From contig NZ_AKWZ02000010.1 in NCBI RefSeq assembly GCF_000306235.2, forward strand, positions 248,001-312,000: a stretch of DNA of 64,000 nt. The letters are read 5' to 3'. Made by a program: the position numbers and the translations under genes. The notes beneath the pieces are model-generated. The model was not told the origin of the DNA. It did no database searches and saw only the letters and a list, made by a program, of their open reading frames with translations. Position 1 is the first letter of the stretch. Every line of letters starts with the position of its first letter. Below are positions 16,916-26,411 of the stretch, piece by piece. This stretch comes from Leptospira fainei serovar Hurstbridge str. BUT 6. GTDB taxonomy: Bacteria > Spirochaetota > Leptospiria > Leptospirales > Leptospiraceae.

Positions 16916-17896
16916 ATGAAAGAACCAGTCGGATCTCTTCTTCATCCCTCCACCCTCGAACCGTTATTTGGGACGTTTTCAGGTTCCATTCCAATCGATA
17001 ACTCTAGGGAATATAAAGCGGGACTCCTGTCCAAGCTGAGATCCGTCGATTCAATTTTAGTCGATATTTTGGATGAAACCGTCTTCCTTGAACTTCGCAT
17101 TTATAAAACCGTTTTTCGTTCGGGCGCCAGCTTATTCCTATGGAATCGAAAGAACGGATCCGTTCGGGAAACCCAAATTCAAGGAACAGGAAGCAATTCG
17201 TTCTTGAAGCAAGGAACGTTTAGAGACGGATACTGGAGTTTTACCAGGAATAATCATCGATTTAATTTTCGGTTAGACGATACGATCCGACAAGGTTACA
17301 CACATTCCGCCGTCTGGGAAAAGGATTTGAATTTTCAGTTGGATGCGCTTGTTCAAACTGGAGACAAATCCAAATCCCTACCTTTTTCAAGCATAGAGCC
17401 TTCCGGTAAAGATTGGTTTTTTACGACTCACTCGCCGGACCTTGCCGTTCAAGGTCAATTGGCCTGGAACGATTTGTCAGTATCGATGGAGGAAGAAACT
17501 CTCGCTTACTCAGTATCGAAAGGCTATTCAGGATTCGCATTCCCGTTGGAAAGTAGAATCTACGCGCGAATCGGCGGGAAAAAAAGAATTCATTTTTATA
17601 TCTCCCAGGATGGCGCCGTATTTCTTTGGCGAGACGGAATCCTGGAGTCTCTCGGACAAATTCATATCGCAGCGATCGGCAAGAAGAAAATTCTTACTAA
17701 TGCGGATTCATCGTTCAAGATCGAACTAGAACCTGCGGTAGAAGCCAGCTTCGAGCGCCCGACAACCTGGGGAACAGGTAGATTTCGTAAAACGATTTTC
17801 ACCGCAGACGGTTGGATAAAAACAAAGAACAAAAAAGAAACCGTAAAAGACGGTATCGGCATTTGGGAAGAAATCATACCGAAATCATCCGATTGA
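16916..17896 (+). CDS. Hypothetical protein, possibly DUF2804-like
   Basis: A 326-residue protein without signal peptide or membrane segment, rich in alternating hydrophobic residues, Trp and Gly, as in beta-barrels. Segments such as FGTFSGSIPIDNS at the start, YWSFTRNNHRFNFRLDD and a late TWGTGRFRKTIFTADGW give a loose likeness to the DUF2804/AttH-like lipocalin-type proteins. No catalytic residues can be assigned. Divergent from the EAL gene and convergent with purQ. Confidence 0.5.
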   Translation: MKEPVGSLLHPSTLEPLFGTFSGSIPIDNSREYKAGLLSKLRSVDSILVDILDETVFLELRIYKTVFRSGASLFLWNRKNGSVRETQIQGTGSNSFLKQGTFRDGYWSFTRNNHRFNFRLDDTIRQGYTHSAVWEKDLNFQLDALVQTGDKSKSLPFSSIEPSGKDWFFTTHSPDLAVQGQLAWNDLSVSMEEETLAYSVSKGYSGFAFPLESRIYARIGGKKRIHFYISQDGAVFLWRDGILESLGQIHIAAIGKKKILTNADSSFKIELEPAVEASFERPTTWGTGRFRKTIFTADGWIKTKNKKETVKDGIGIWEEIIPKSSD

Positions 17897-17945
17897 TCGA
17901 ATCATTTCGCCGAGGCTAAACGCCATCGAATATGTTAATGATGAT

Positions 17946-18605
17946 TTACGAATTCAAAATTAAATCCAGTACGACCTTACCGTCCATTTCTCCGGTTACC
18001 TCGTTCATGGCTCGTTCCGGGTGCGGCATCATTCCGGCGATTTTAAAGTCCGGCGAACAAATCCCCGCAATATCGTCTAGACTACCGTTCGGATTTTCAC
18101 CCGCGTAAAGGAAAAGAATCCGGCCTTCTTCCTTCAATTGTTTGCGTACTTCTTCCGGCGCAAAATAACAACCGTCACCGTGAGCGATCGGAACTCTTAA
18201 GACCTTATCTTCGGGAAGTTTACCGGTGATCTTATTCGCGGCGGAAGCCTTTTTCAGGCCGACGGTCTTACAAACATATTTTAGATTTCGATTGCGGATC
18301 AAGGCTCCAGGCAAATATCCCGCTTCCGCTAAAATTTGAAACCCATTACAAATTCCGAATAGTTTTCCTCCGCGCGAGATATGCTCCTTTACGGATTGCA
18401 TAACCGGAGAGAAAGGAGCCATTGCACCGGAGCGAAGATAATCGCCGTATGAAAACCCACCGGGTAGAATTACGATTTCGTACTTCTCCGAAAATTGATC
18501 CTTATGCCAAATTTTATCCACCTGCGCTGAATAGAAAGTTTTAAGGACGGTAACGATATCATTATCGCAGTTCGAACCGGGAAAGGTTATGACCGCAGCC
18601 TTCAT
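17946..18605 (-). CDS. purQ: Phosphoribosylformylglycinamidine synthase, glutaminase subunit
   Basis: The frame is open to 18665, but the product proper begins at 18605 ([16 protein letters not shown]), the usual PurQ N-terminus, giving 219 residues. It is a class I glutamine amidotransferase with nucleophile Cys in [15 protein letters not shown] and the His-Glu pair in MMPHPERAM. It supplies ammonia to PurL in step 4 of purine synthesis. The start overlaps the purS stop by 4 bases. PurL is not in the window. Confidence 0.95.
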   Translation of the reverse strand: MKAAVITFPGSNCDNDIVTVLKTFYSAQVDKIWHKDQFSEKYEIVILPGGFSYGDYLRSGAMAPFSPVMQSVKEHISRGGKLFGICNGFQILAEAGYLPGALIRNRNLKYVCKTVGLKKASAANKITGKLPEDKVLRVPIAHGDGCYFAPEEVRKQLKEEGRILFLYAGENPNGSLDDIAGICSPDFKIAGMMPHPERAMNEVTGEMDGKVVLDLILNS

Positions 18606-18850
18606 ACGGGAATAATCTCGGAACGGTAGGTTTCGATGACGTGATTGACTAACAATTTCTCGCAAAGTCTTTCTACCGTCTTCTTGGCGGTTTCGATGTC
18701 GGGAGAATCTAGTTTAACTTCGATGTATTTCCCGACGCGAACGTCTTGTACCGAATTTTCTCCTAGCTCCCGAAGAGTCGTCTTTACCGTACTACCTTGC
18801 GGGTCCAGAACGGATTCTTTTAAAGTTACGTTAATTCTCGCGATAAACAT
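18602..18850 (-). CDS. purS: Phosphoribosylformylglycinamidine synthase subunit PurS
   Basis: An 82-residue ferredoxin-like-fold protein that bridges PurQ and the small PurL in the three-subunit form of the enzyme. Family features are [26 protein letters not shown] and the [13 protein letters not shown] segment. Its presence implies a small, Gram-positive-type PurL elsewhere. It overlaps purC by 25 bases and purQ by 4. Confidence 0.93.
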   Translation of the reverse strand: MFIARINVTLKESVLDPQGSTVKTTLRELGENSVQDVRVGKYIEVKLDSPDIETAKKTVERLCEKLLVNHVIETYRSEIIPV

Positions 18851-19698
18851 TGCAGTAACCGGTCCTGTAATTCCTTATAAGCTTCGGCAAGTTCTAAGAT
18901 CAAACTTTCCGGCAAATCAGGCGGAGGCGGCTGTTTGTTCCAACCGGACTTTTCCAAATAATTTCGGAGGATCTGCTTGTCCATACTTGCAGGCGTCGTC
19001 CCTTTCTTATAGGTTTCGACCGACCAATACCGTGACGAATCCGGAGTTAGAATTTCATCGATTAGGATGACTTCCCCATCCAGAATCCCGAATTCAAATT
19101 TAGTATCGCAGAGCAGAATCCCCGCCTTACCTACCAGTTCAGCGGCACGGCTATAAATGGAAATCGATTTTTCCTTAAGAATTCTGAAGAGCTCCGTTCC
19201 GATCTCGTCCTCCATCCTTTTTTCCGAAATGTTCTCGTCATGCCCTCTGTCGTTTTTAATCGCAGGAGTAAAGGCGGGTTCGGAAAGTTTATCCGACTCC
19301 ACTAAACCGGGAGACAGTTTCTTGAAGGCGAGAGTTCCGTCTTGCTTGTATTCCTTCCACCCGGAACCTGAAAGATAGCCTCGAACAACGCATTCGAAAT
19401 CGATTCGCCTACATTTCTTTACAAGAACCGATCGTCCTTCCAGTTCCTCCGGGAAATCTTGAAACGGCGCCGGGAATCGGGAAACGTCAGTCGTTATGAT
19501 ATGATTAGGGACATCCTTAAAAAAACGAAACCATTCGGCGGAAATTCTATTTAAGACTTTTCCTTTATCAGGAACCGTCTGCCGAAATACCACATCGAAT
19601 GCGGAAACTCTGTCAGTGGAAAGCAATATGAGTTCGTTTCCCAGATCGAATACGTCCCTTACTTTGCCCGTATAACTAGGCTTAGGAAATTTCGTCAT
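18826..19698 (-). CDS. purC: SAICAR synthetase
   Basis: A 290-residue ATP-dependent ligase joining CAIR and aspartate in purine synthesis. Conserved segments: [11 protein letters not shown] (nucleotide loop, YxGKxRD), [12 protein letters not shown], the signature [44 protein letters not shown] and a long C-terminal helix. The length fits the long PurC form. The ATG overlaps the stop of the upstream phosphatase gene by 4 bases. Confidence 0.95.
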   Translation of the reverse strand: MTKFPKPSYTGKVRDVFDLGNELILLSTDRVSAFDVVFRQTVPDKGKVLNRISAEWFRFFKDVPNHIITTDVSRFPAPFQDFPEELEGRSVLVKKCRRIDFECVVRGYLSGSGWKEYKQDGTLAFKKLSPGLVESDKLSEPAFTPAIKNDRGHDENISEKRMEDEIGTELFRILKEKSISIYSRAAELVGKAGILLCDTKFEFGILDGEVILIDEILTPDSSRYWSVETYKKGTTPASMDKQILRNYLEKSGWNKQPPPPDLPESLILELAEAYKELQDRLLQCLSRELT

Positions 19699-20846
19699 CC
19701 TTGCAGCACCATCAGCGCAATATCGTCGTCGTGCGTGAAATTATTCGAATGAGCGAGAATCTTATCCAAACAGAGGGTTAGGATATCTTGACCGGACTCT
19801 ACCGCTTCTTGAAAAATCTTTCTCAGATTCTCTTCTCCTAGAATATTATAATCTTTGTCGGTAATTTCAGTCGCGCCATCCGTATATAACAATAACGAAA
19901 ACCCGGGTTCGAACGTGATCTTTCTAAATTCGTCGTCAGTACCGAGATCGATCGGAATGATCAACGGCCCCATACCGGGCAATTCTTCCACTTGGTGTTT
20001 CTTATAAAGTAATGGAGGCGGATGTCCTCCGTTAGCATATTCGAATACTCGATCCTTATTTAGAATTCCGTAAAAGAAGGTGATTGAAAAATCTTCGGGT
20101 AAAATCTTTTCCAATTGCGCTCTTAAATTCGCAACCTTATCTTCGAGACTGTGTATTTTTCCCAAATTGGAGACCTGCATCTTTACCATAGCCGAGAGCA
20201 ATGCAGCAGAAGGGCCGTGTCCGGAACAATCAGCGATGAACAAATGAAGCTTTTCATCTTCCACCCATGCATCTATAAAATCTCCGCCGATTTGCATCAG
20301 AGGATGAAAAATGGAATTAACTCGGATACCGTTCCATACCAACGACTTCTCGGGAACTAATTCCTGTTGAACCCGCCTAGCCATTACGAGTTCCTTTTCA
20401 TATTTCTTTTTTTGCTGCATGAGCTCATCTTGAAGGTTCTTAATTCGGATGAATGCCCGAATTTTTGCGACGAGCTCCTTGGGTTGAAACGGTTTATGGA
20501 GGAAGTCGTCTCCTCCGTGGGTTATCGCTTCGTCAAAACCTAATTCGCGATTATAAGCCGTGATAAACAGGATCGGTAAGAGTTTAAATCGATCGATTTC
20601 CCGTAATTCTTTGCAAAAGGAAAATCCGTCTTGGCCGGGCATACTTACGTCCAAAAGCAAGATATCGACATGATTCGTGGCTAAAATCGCCCGAGCTTCT
20701 TCGGTATTAATGGCTGTGAATACTTGAAATCCGAGTGGCTTCAGAGTATGAACGAGAAGTTTCAAATTAATGTCCGAGTCATCGACCGCAAGAACGGCGT
20801 ACTCGGAATATTTCAGCATGGTTTCTGTATTTGTTGCCGTTGACAT
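19695..20846 (-). CDS. Response regulator with SpoIIE-type PP2C phosphatase output (RsbU-like)
   Basis: A 383-residue cytoplasmic protein. The receiver domain covers about 15-135 (acceptor Asp66 in [12 protein letters not shown], Lys in [11 protein letters not shown]), then a short coiled coil (about 135-160), then a SpoIIE phosphatase domain with [39 protein letters not shown] and [10 protein letters not shown]. The metal-binding Asp residues are present. Such proteins dephosphorylate anti-sigma-factor antagonists in partner-switching pathways. It is translationally coupled to purC, which is unusual for a stress-type regulator. Confidence 0.92.
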   Translation of the reverse strand: MSTATNTETMLKYSEYAVLAVDDSDINLKLLVHTLKPLGFQVFTAINTEEARAILATNHVDILLLDVSMPGQDGFSFCKELREIDRFKLLPILFITAYNRELGFDEAITHGGDDFLHKPFQPKELVAKIRAFIRIKNLQDELMQQKKKYEKELVMARRVQQELVPEKSLVWNGIRVNSIFHPLMQIGGDFIDAWVEDEKLHLFIADCSGHGPSAALLSAMVKMQVSNLGKIHSLEDKVANLRAQLEKILPEDFSITFFYGILNKDRVFEYANGGHPPPLLYKKHQVEELPGMGPLIIPIDLGTDDEFRKITFEPGFSLLLYTDGATEITDKDYNILGEENLRKIFQEAVESGQDILTLCLDKILAHSNNFTHDDDIALMVLQG

Positions 20847-20929
20847 AGTTTAGAAATTGCTTATTCTCCAAAACGGAATTAACCGATCATTTGAGTTCGA
20901 TTCAATCCCCACAAATAGCATCCGAGGCG

Positions 20930-21622
20930 CTATTCCTCATCGAGAGGGAGCTCCTCTCTGATTGCAAAAGATTTATCCAGTCTATAAACAAGTCGATACA
21001 ATACGAGAAAAAGAAGGTGATATCCGAGAACTCCCGACCAAAATGCCGCCCTCATATCCGGGTCCATCCCCCCTTTGCCGAGAACGGATTCCGGGTGATT
21101 GCCGGGATTTTCCACCCAGCGGATTGCGCCCCAGGTCATAATAGCGTTCGCAGTACAGATTAAACTCAGAAACGAGGAAAAAACATATTTTTTTGAAGAA
21201 TCCAAGACGAGTCCTCTCAAGAGGAAATACGCGACTAAGCTTAAGACTAGAACAAAGAAGGATTGCAACCGAGCGTCCGTAAAGTCCCAGGGAGTTCCCC
21301 AAGCGCTATATGCCCAGATCGGTCCTGAAAAAAGAACCCCGACGGCGAATAACAAAGAGATCTTATTCGCGGAAAGCGAAAGAGTGTCCCAGATTTGCTC
21401 TTTTTTCCATAAATACATGATTGCACAAAAGGCGGAAATGACCGGGCCATAAAGTGCAACCCAAGCGACGGGAACATGGAAATAAAAAATCCGATGAGAA
21501 ACCCCCTGATCCAAAATCACCGAAGGGTAATATAGACCCAAAAGTACGGAAAACGGAAAGAACGCAAAAAAAACGAGGGTCAGAATCCAATCCCAGATCG
21601 CATTCGAGAGACGAACAGTCAT
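20930..21622 (-). CDS. ccmC: Haem exporter/handling protein CcmC
   Basis: A 230-residue integral membrane protein with six predicted segments. The tryptophan-rich haem-binding loop is [17 protein letters not shown], and conserved His residues lie in [12 protein letters not shown] and in the late [14 protein letters not shown] region. CcmC loads haem onto the CcmE chaperone in the periplasmic branch of system I cytochrome c maturation. Third gene of ccmABC; ccmE and ccmF are not in the window. Confidence 0.92.
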   Translation of the reverse strand: MTVRLSNAIWDWILTLVFFAFFPFSVLLGLYYPSVILDQGVSHRIFYFHVPVAWVALYGPVISAFCAIMYLWKKEQIWDTLSLSANKISLLFAVGVLFSGPIWAYSAWGTPWDFTDARLQSFFVLVLSLVAYFLLRGLVLDSSKKYVFSSFLSLICTANAIMTWGAIRWVENPGNHPESVLGKGGMDPDMRAAFWSGVLGYHLLFLVLYRLVYRLDKSFAIREELPLDEE

Positions 21623-21666
21623 ACTCTATGAAGCTTGTTTCGGTGGTTTTCTAGGATCAAGTAGAA

Positions 21667-22338
21667 TTACTCGTCGTCCGAAGTCATTTCTACGAGCAAC
21701 GCCCCCATGGAAGCGTAAAATACGGAAAAAGCGAAAAGCAATCCGAGCGACCCCATTAACGTCGAAAGCGGTTGACTAGCGAGTTTTCGTTCCGCTTCCA
21801 TGCCGTACAAAAAAATCGGAATCGAAAACGGCACGAGTAATAAAGGTAATAGAATTTCCTTTAATCGCGATGAAAGACTGATATGCGAGAGTCCGACTCC
21901 TAAAAAAGAGAGGGAGAGAATTCCCGGCAAAAAAAATATCAATTGGTTTCCGAATTCCGCAACTTCTAAAGGAAACGCCGAAAAGAAAAGGGCGAACAAT
22001 CCTAATAGGTAAATTCCCGTGCTAGAGAGCGCGATAAAAACCAAAAAAGATTTGGAAAGAAAAAGAATCCAGGGGGATAAAAAAAGACGACTTGCAGTTC
22101 CTCCGCCTCCTTCCCGTTCTTCCCAAGTGAACTGTCCTACGAGTACGAAGGACGCTACGAATAACACTGCCCACTTTAGACCGATCAAAGTGATCCGATC
22201 CATTTTCCCGTTTCGTTCCAATGCGAAGTGAAATAGAAAAACGATCGCGGAAACGAGTACGACTAAGGAAAGAATTCCGTTACTGGCTCTCCCCATCAGA
22301 CGGAGTTCCTTCTTAGCCAAAGCAAAGAAGGCTTTCAT
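21667..22338 (-). CDS. ccmB: Haem exporter membrane protein CcmB
   Basis: A 223-residue protein with six membrane segments. Family signs are KELRLMGRASNGILSLVVL near the start, TWEEREGGGGTASRLFLSP (compare the ExxxGTxxxLLLSP segment of CcmB) and several Gly/Ser-rich helices. It is the permease partner of CcmA. The ATG overlaps ccmA by 4 bases, and ccmC follows after 44 bases. Confidence 0.9.
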   Translation of the reverse strand: MKAFFALAKKELRLMGRASNGILSLVVLVSAIVFLFHFALERNGKMDRITLIGLKWAVLFVASFVLVGQFTWEEREGGGGTASRLFLSPWILFLSKSFLVFIALSSTGIYLLGLFALFFSAFPLEVAEFGNQLIFFLPGILSLSFLGVGLSHISLSSRLKEILLPLLLVPFSIPIFLYGMEAERKLASQPLSTLMGSLGLLFAFSVFYASMGALLVEMTSDDE

Positions 22339-22967
22339 TTGCTAGACTCTCCCAATTCCAAAATTCTGGTAGGAACTCGTAAAAGAAACAATGGATCGTG
22401 AGTCACCACTAGCATCGCCGATTCTTTGCAAACGGATTCTAAAAGCGTCTTTGCGGCGACCGCGCCCTCTCCATCAAGGGCAGTCAGAGGTTCGTCCAAC
22501 AAATACAAATCGGAAATCGGAGCCAATGTTCGGACTAACGCGGCTTTCTGCTTCATTCCTCTTGAATAAGAAGAAATCGGATCCTTTCTCCGATTCCACA
22601 AACGGAATTCCTTCAACCAGGTTTCGATCTCGGAAGAATCCCGAAACGTCCCGGAGATTCCGCTAAAATATTCCAAATTTTCTTCCAAACTCAGCGTTGT
22701 ATATAACCCCAACTCATGACCTAGATAGGAAATCCTAGGACGAATCGCCGGTTCGAATCGGAAATTCGAACCGAATTTTCCATGATGAAGAACCGAACGT
22801 AATAGCGTAGTTTTTCCGGCTCCGTTTCTTCCTCGCACAAGGAGGGCTTCGCCCGGAAAAACCGAGAAGGATACGTTCTTCAAAATGGACTTTCGTCCGA
22901 TACTATAGGAGAATCCCGAACATACCAGAACGGGAGAGATTGTTTGTGTGCCAGCCAATGGGGACAA
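22335..22967 (-). CDS. ccmA: Cytochrome c biogenesis ABC ATPase CcmA
   Basis: A 210-residue ABC ATPase: Walker [17 protein letters not shown], signature [16 protein letters not shown], Walker [16 protein letters not shown]. The SRGMKQ form of the signature is that of the CcmA group. The frame starts with TTG at 22967 and has no good ribosome-binding site; the true start is uncertain by a few codons. Its 5' end overlaps the start of the divergent TPR gene, so each gene's promoter must lie inside the other. Confidence 0.9.
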   Translation of the reverse strand: MSPLAGTQTISPVLVCSGFSYSIGRKSILKNVSFSVFPGEALLVRGRNGAGKTTLLRSVLHHGKFGSNFRFEPAIRPRISYLGHELGLYTTLSLEENLEYFSGISGTFRDSSEIETWLKEFRLWNRRKDPISSYSRGMKQKAALVRTLAPISDLYLLDEPLTALDGEGAVAAKTLLESVCKESAMLVVTHDPLFLLRVPTRILELGESSK

Positions 22968-24001
22968 TTTGGGTCAGAAAAGCGATTTTACAAGGCATAA
23001 ATTTCTCCTTACTCGGAGCAATCGTCCTCTCATTTCTCCTCCCTCAGTCGGATCTTTGGGGACAATTCAAAATCGGGGGAAAAGAATATACGGGAATTCT
23101 CTGGGGAGAAAACGATTTATTAGATCCGGAATTCTACCAAGACGGTAGTTTACTGCGCACGGATCAGGATTTTATTTTAGCCGCAGGACGAAATTGGAAA
23201 GGAGATCCCCCTCCCTCTAAAGGGACTTTCTCATTCGAAGGGAATCAAATTCAAAATAGCGGAATTTTCAACGACGAAGCGGTGCAACTCTTGCAAACTG
23301 CCGATCCCCAAAAACGCGGCATCGCCATAAGAATGTTGGAAGCCGGAATTCGTTTCGATCCTTCTTTTTTCGCCTTTCGCTATAATCTAGGCAGAGCTTA
23401 TCATATAGAGAAGAATTATCAAAAAGCGGTTCTGCACTTCGAATATGCGGCCGCGGAAGTCCCACAATATTATAGAACTTACATTCATATGGGAGTACTT
23501 TCCGAACTCCTAAACGAACCGATCCAGGCGGTCTTATTTTACAAGAAAGCAGTAGAGCGAAATCAGTTTCAAACGGAAGCCTTGATACTGTTAGCGGAAC
23601 ATTATATTAAAACGGATTTGAAAAATAGGGCAAAGATATATATACAAAGAGCTCTGACGATCGATCAAAATAGTCCCGATGCGAAATTAGGGTTGGCTCG
23701 TCTGGAACTCATGGGCGGTCGGGATTATTACGCTTATAAAATCTTTCGAAACACGGATCTTCACGACGACCAAGGCAACAAGCGATCCTATAATAAGAAG
23801 TTTCATTTTTACTACGCTGAGACCGCGAGTCGTATCGGCGATTATGTCACGGCTGCAAAGGAATACGAAGAATTGCTTAAGTATCCAAACGATACGTTCT
23901 TTACCGAGTTCTCTTCAAAAATCATCGAACGACGCCGGGACCTAGCGAAACGATTCGCGGAAATAAAAGCTCTGGACGAAGAGGCGGAAAAGGAACAATA
24001 A
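22946..24001 (+). CDS. Secreted or membrane-anchored TPR protein
   Basis: Three in-frame starts compete (TTG 22940, GTG 22946, ATG 22958); GTG 22946 has GGGAG in the best position. The product, about 350 residues, has a hydrophobic N-terminal segment ([22 protein letters not shown]) that acts as signal peptide or anchor. TPR units follow from about 125: [56 protein letters not shown], and a last one near 280. The C-terminus is charged. It is followed after 63 bases by another exported protein on the same strand. Confidence 0.75.
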   Translation: MCQPMGTIWVRKAILQGINFSLLGAIVLSFLLPQSDLWGQFKIGGKEYTGILWGENDLLDPEFYQDGSLLRTDQDFILAAGRNWKGDPPPSKGTFSFEGNQIQNSGIFNDEAVQLLQTADPQKRGIAIRMLEAGIRFDPSFFAFRYNLGRAYHIEKNYQKAVLHFEYAAAEVPQYYRTYIHMGVLSELLNEPIQAVLFYKKAVERNQFQTEALILLAEHYIKTDLKNRAKIYIQRALTIDQNSPDAKLGLARLELMGGRDYYAYKIFRNTDLHDDQGNKRSYNKKFHFYYAETASRIGDYVTAAKEYEELLKYPNDTFFTEFSSKIIERRRDLAKRFAEIKALDEEAEKEQ

Positions 24002-24064
24002 GTCGGGATCGAAAAAGACTTGGCATTCGGGCGGAAATAGCGCATGCTTGAGCCGGAGGAACCG

Positions 24065-24688
24065 ATGAAAAACCAAACCAGGCTTTTCGCATTGGCGACT
24101 CTCTTATTTGTACTTCCATTGGTGGCCCAAGAAAAACAGAAGGTCAGCCAGTCGGACGTATTTCAGGACGAAACCAGCGAATACACCAAATCTCTTCGCA
24201 AGATCATCGGCGGGTTAGAAGCCACGATCGGCGAACGATTAAAAGATTTGGAACGTAAGCATGAGATACTCGTAGTTCTGAAGCCGGAATATGAGAAGCG
24301 TCAAACCATCGTCACGGAGGACATCCCCTTTCAAGTTGAGGACGGATACGAGAGCAATTTGCTCAAGTATATCATGTTTCAATTTGAAGGCGGAAAGGTG
24401 AAAGACATCACCCTTGCCTCCGAAAGTAAACGGATCTATTACGAGGTCATGTTCGAGAACAAGAAGATCGTCTTTAACCCTGCCAACTTAAAGCAGAGTG
24501 AAGTGACTCACGAAGTTTTCGAAAAAGCCGAGAAGACTCTTCTCAACGAAATGTCCCTCGAGAATCAAATCCGTGCGTTACGACTACTTGAAACTAGCTT
24601 ACGCTCTTCGATCTATCGCATAGACGTGCTGCTTGCTCTCTACAAAGACAAGAAAGATAGAAAGAATCTGCGCGATATAGAATTCTAA
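24065..24688 (+). CDS. Hypothetical secreted protein
   Basis: The start at 24065 is chosen because GGAGGA lies four bases ahead; the frame opens 7 codons earlier. The 207-residue product has a clear signal peptide (MKNQTRLFALATLLFVLPLVAQ, read in parts) with cleavage likely after VAQ. The mature part has a helical stretch rich in Glu/Lys (about 40-75), a beta-rich middle (YESNLLKYIMFQFEGGKVKD) and a C-terminal helical bundle. I do not recognise the family. It ends 1 base before the stop of the convergent ABC ATPase gene. Confidence 0.65.
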   Translation: MKNQTRLFALATLLFVLPLVAQEKQKVSQSDVFQDETSEYTKSLRKIIGGLEATIGERLKDLERKHEILVVLKPEYEKRQTIVTEDIPFQVEDGYESNLLKYIMFQFEGGKVKDITLASESKRIYYEVMFENKKIVFNPANLKQSEVTHEVFEKAEKTLLNEMSLENQIRALRLLETSLRSSIYRIDVLLALYKDKKDRKNLRDIEF

Positions 24689-24689
24689 A

Positions 24690-25457
24690 CTATTTTCGAC
24701 CTTCTCCGGGGGAAGATGCGAATAAAAGTCGCGTTTCATTCTCCCGGGGATTGAGTGCAATTTCTCGTGTGGGTCCTTCTTCCACTAGCCTTCCGGCATC
24801 CATAACCCCTATCCGACTGCAGAATTTAGACGCGGATCTTACGTTATGCGTCACCCAAAGAATCGTCATGCCTTCGTCTTTCCGTAATTTCGACAAAGCC
24901 GAAAGCACTTCGGAATTTAAAATCGGATCCAATGCGGAAGTCGCCTCGTCCAGTAGAAGAATTTTCGGACGACAGAGAAGCGCTCTAAGAAGCGCAAATC
25001 TCTGCAATTCGCCTCCTGAAAAAGACGAGGGCAATCGATTCCGATCTTTTTCTTCTAGCCCGAGTACCGGTAACCACTTTTGCAGCAGGGATAGATACTC
25101 GTCTTCCTCACGGAAGAGACGTAACGGTTCCAGAAGACTCCTCTCCATCGTCCAAACCGGATTAAAGCTCAGGACGGGATCTTGAAAAACCGGTTGAATC
25201 GTTCTTGCAGGATGCTGGGACTTCTTTTTACCGAAGAATCGAACGGTTCCGTCTAATAACCAAGAAGAAGGAAATGGAAGACCCAAAAAAGCGCGTAGAA
25301 GAGTGGACTTGCCCGAACCTGATCGTCCCAGTATCGCGAGAAATTCCCCTGCATCGACTCTTAAGAATATATCGCAAAGAAATGTTTTTTTAGGCGAACG
25401 AAGGGATACGCCTTCGACTTCCAGCGCGTAATTAGGAAACGAATCCGCTGCTTCCAT
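24690..25457 (-). CDS. ABC transporter ATPase, oligopeptide/nickel type
   Basis: A 255-residue ATPase with Walker A ILGRSGSGKSTLLRAFLGLP, Q loop VFQDPVLSFNP (PQEP/FQDP-type, characteristic of the Dpp/Opp/Nik ATPases), signature SFSGGELQRFALLRALL and Walker B ILLLDEATSALDP. It is a single half; no permease, second ATPase or binding protein is near it, so its partners must be encoded elsewhere. Divergent from the lyase gene. Confidence 0.85.
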   Translation of the reverse strand: MEAADSFPNYALEVEGVSLRSPKKTFLCDIFLRVDAGEFLAILGRSGSGKSTLLRAFLGLPFPSSWLLDGTVRFFGKKKSQHPARTIQPVFQDPVLSFNPVWTMERSLLEPLRLFREEDEYLSLLQKWLPVLGLEEKDRNRLPSSFSGGELQRFALLRALLCRPKILLLDEATSALDPILNSEVLSALSKLRKDEGMTILWVTHNVRSASKFCSRIGVMDAGRLVEEGPTREIALNPRENETRLLFASSPGEGRK

Positions 25458-25510
25458 TGAATACCGGTTTAATGCTTGCCCAAAATTCTTACAACCAATC
25501 CCTTAAAGTC

Positions 25511-26407
25511 ATGCCGATCAAAATCACGGAAGTCGGTCCGAGAGACGGGCTACAGAACGAATCCCTACCCGTTTCCACCCAGGATAAACTTACCTTCATA
25601 CATAAATTGGAAGAGTCCGGTCTTAGAAATATCGAGGCCACTTCTTTCGTTAAAAAGGAAGCGATTCCGCAACTCTTCGACGCTAAAGAACTTTCGGCGT
25701 CCTTAAACTTGAACAGAAAAACGAATTTTAGCGCTCTCACACCGAATTTGAAAGGATACCAGGCCGCAAAAGAAGCCGGCTATAAAGAAGTCGCAGTTTT
25801 TACCGCGGCCTCCGAAAGTTTTACGAAACGAAACATCAATCGTACGATCGCGGAATCCATAGAAGGCTTTTCGGAAATTTTTAGAGAAGCGAATAAAGAC
25901 GGGATTCGAGTACGAGGGTATGTTTCCACCGTGATAGATTGTCCGTACGAGGGAAAAATCGATCCTAAAAAAGTCTTAGAGGTTGCTAAGATATTATTGG
26001 ACCAAGGAGCTTACGAAATCTCTCTGGGAGAGACGATCGGAACTGCGGTCCCTATGGAAGTACAGGCTTTATTGGAGACTATCTTGCGGGAAATTCCTGC
26101 GGAAAAATTAGCAGGACATTTTCACGATACGTATGGGATGGCAATTTCGAACGTTCAAAAGTCTTACGATATGGGAATTCGCTCGTTCGATTCTTCGTCG
26201 GGAGGATTGGGAGGATGCCCCTACGCAAAAGGCGCTTCCGGAAATTTAGCCACCGAAGATCTATTATATTTCTTTCATAAATCCGGAATTCAAACGGGAA
26301 TCGATCTGGATAAAGTAATCGAGGCTTCCTCGTTTATGGAAGGAGTGTTGAAACGTAAGCTTGCATCCAGGTCTTATATCGCAACGAAAGCGAAGGCTTC
26401 CTCCTAA
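25511..26407 (+). CDS. Hydroxymethylglutaryl-CoA lyase
   Basis: Splits HMG-CoA into acetyl-CoA and acetoacetate in leucine breakdown. The protein is a TIM barrel of the HMGL-like family: KITEVGPRDGLQNE near the N-terminus with the catalytic Arg-Asp pair, and the active-site signature near the C-terminus reading SFDSSSGGLGGCPYAKGASGN, with the catalytic Cys, then LATEDLLYF. The usual DSSVAGLGGCP differs here at two places (SG for VA). HFHDTYGMA supplies metal-binding His residues. The frame opens at 25457; the ATG at 25511 gives the usual N-terminus. The next gene starts 5 bases after the stop. Confidence 0.88.
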   Translation: MPIKITEVGPRDGLQNESLPVSTQDKLTFIHKLEESGLRNIEATSFVKKEAIPQLFDAKELSASLNLNRKTNFSALTPNLKGYQAAKEAGYKEVAVFTAASESFTKRNINRTIAESIEGFSEIFREANKDGIRVRGYVSTVIDCPYEGKIDPKKVLEVAKILLDQGAYEISLGETIGTAVPMEVQALLETILREIPAEKLAGHFHDTYGMAISNVQKSYDMGIRSFDSSSGGLGGCPYAKGASGNLATEDLLYFFHKSGIQTGIDLDKVIEASSFMEGVLKRKLASRSYIATKAKASS

Positions 26408-26411
26408 GACA

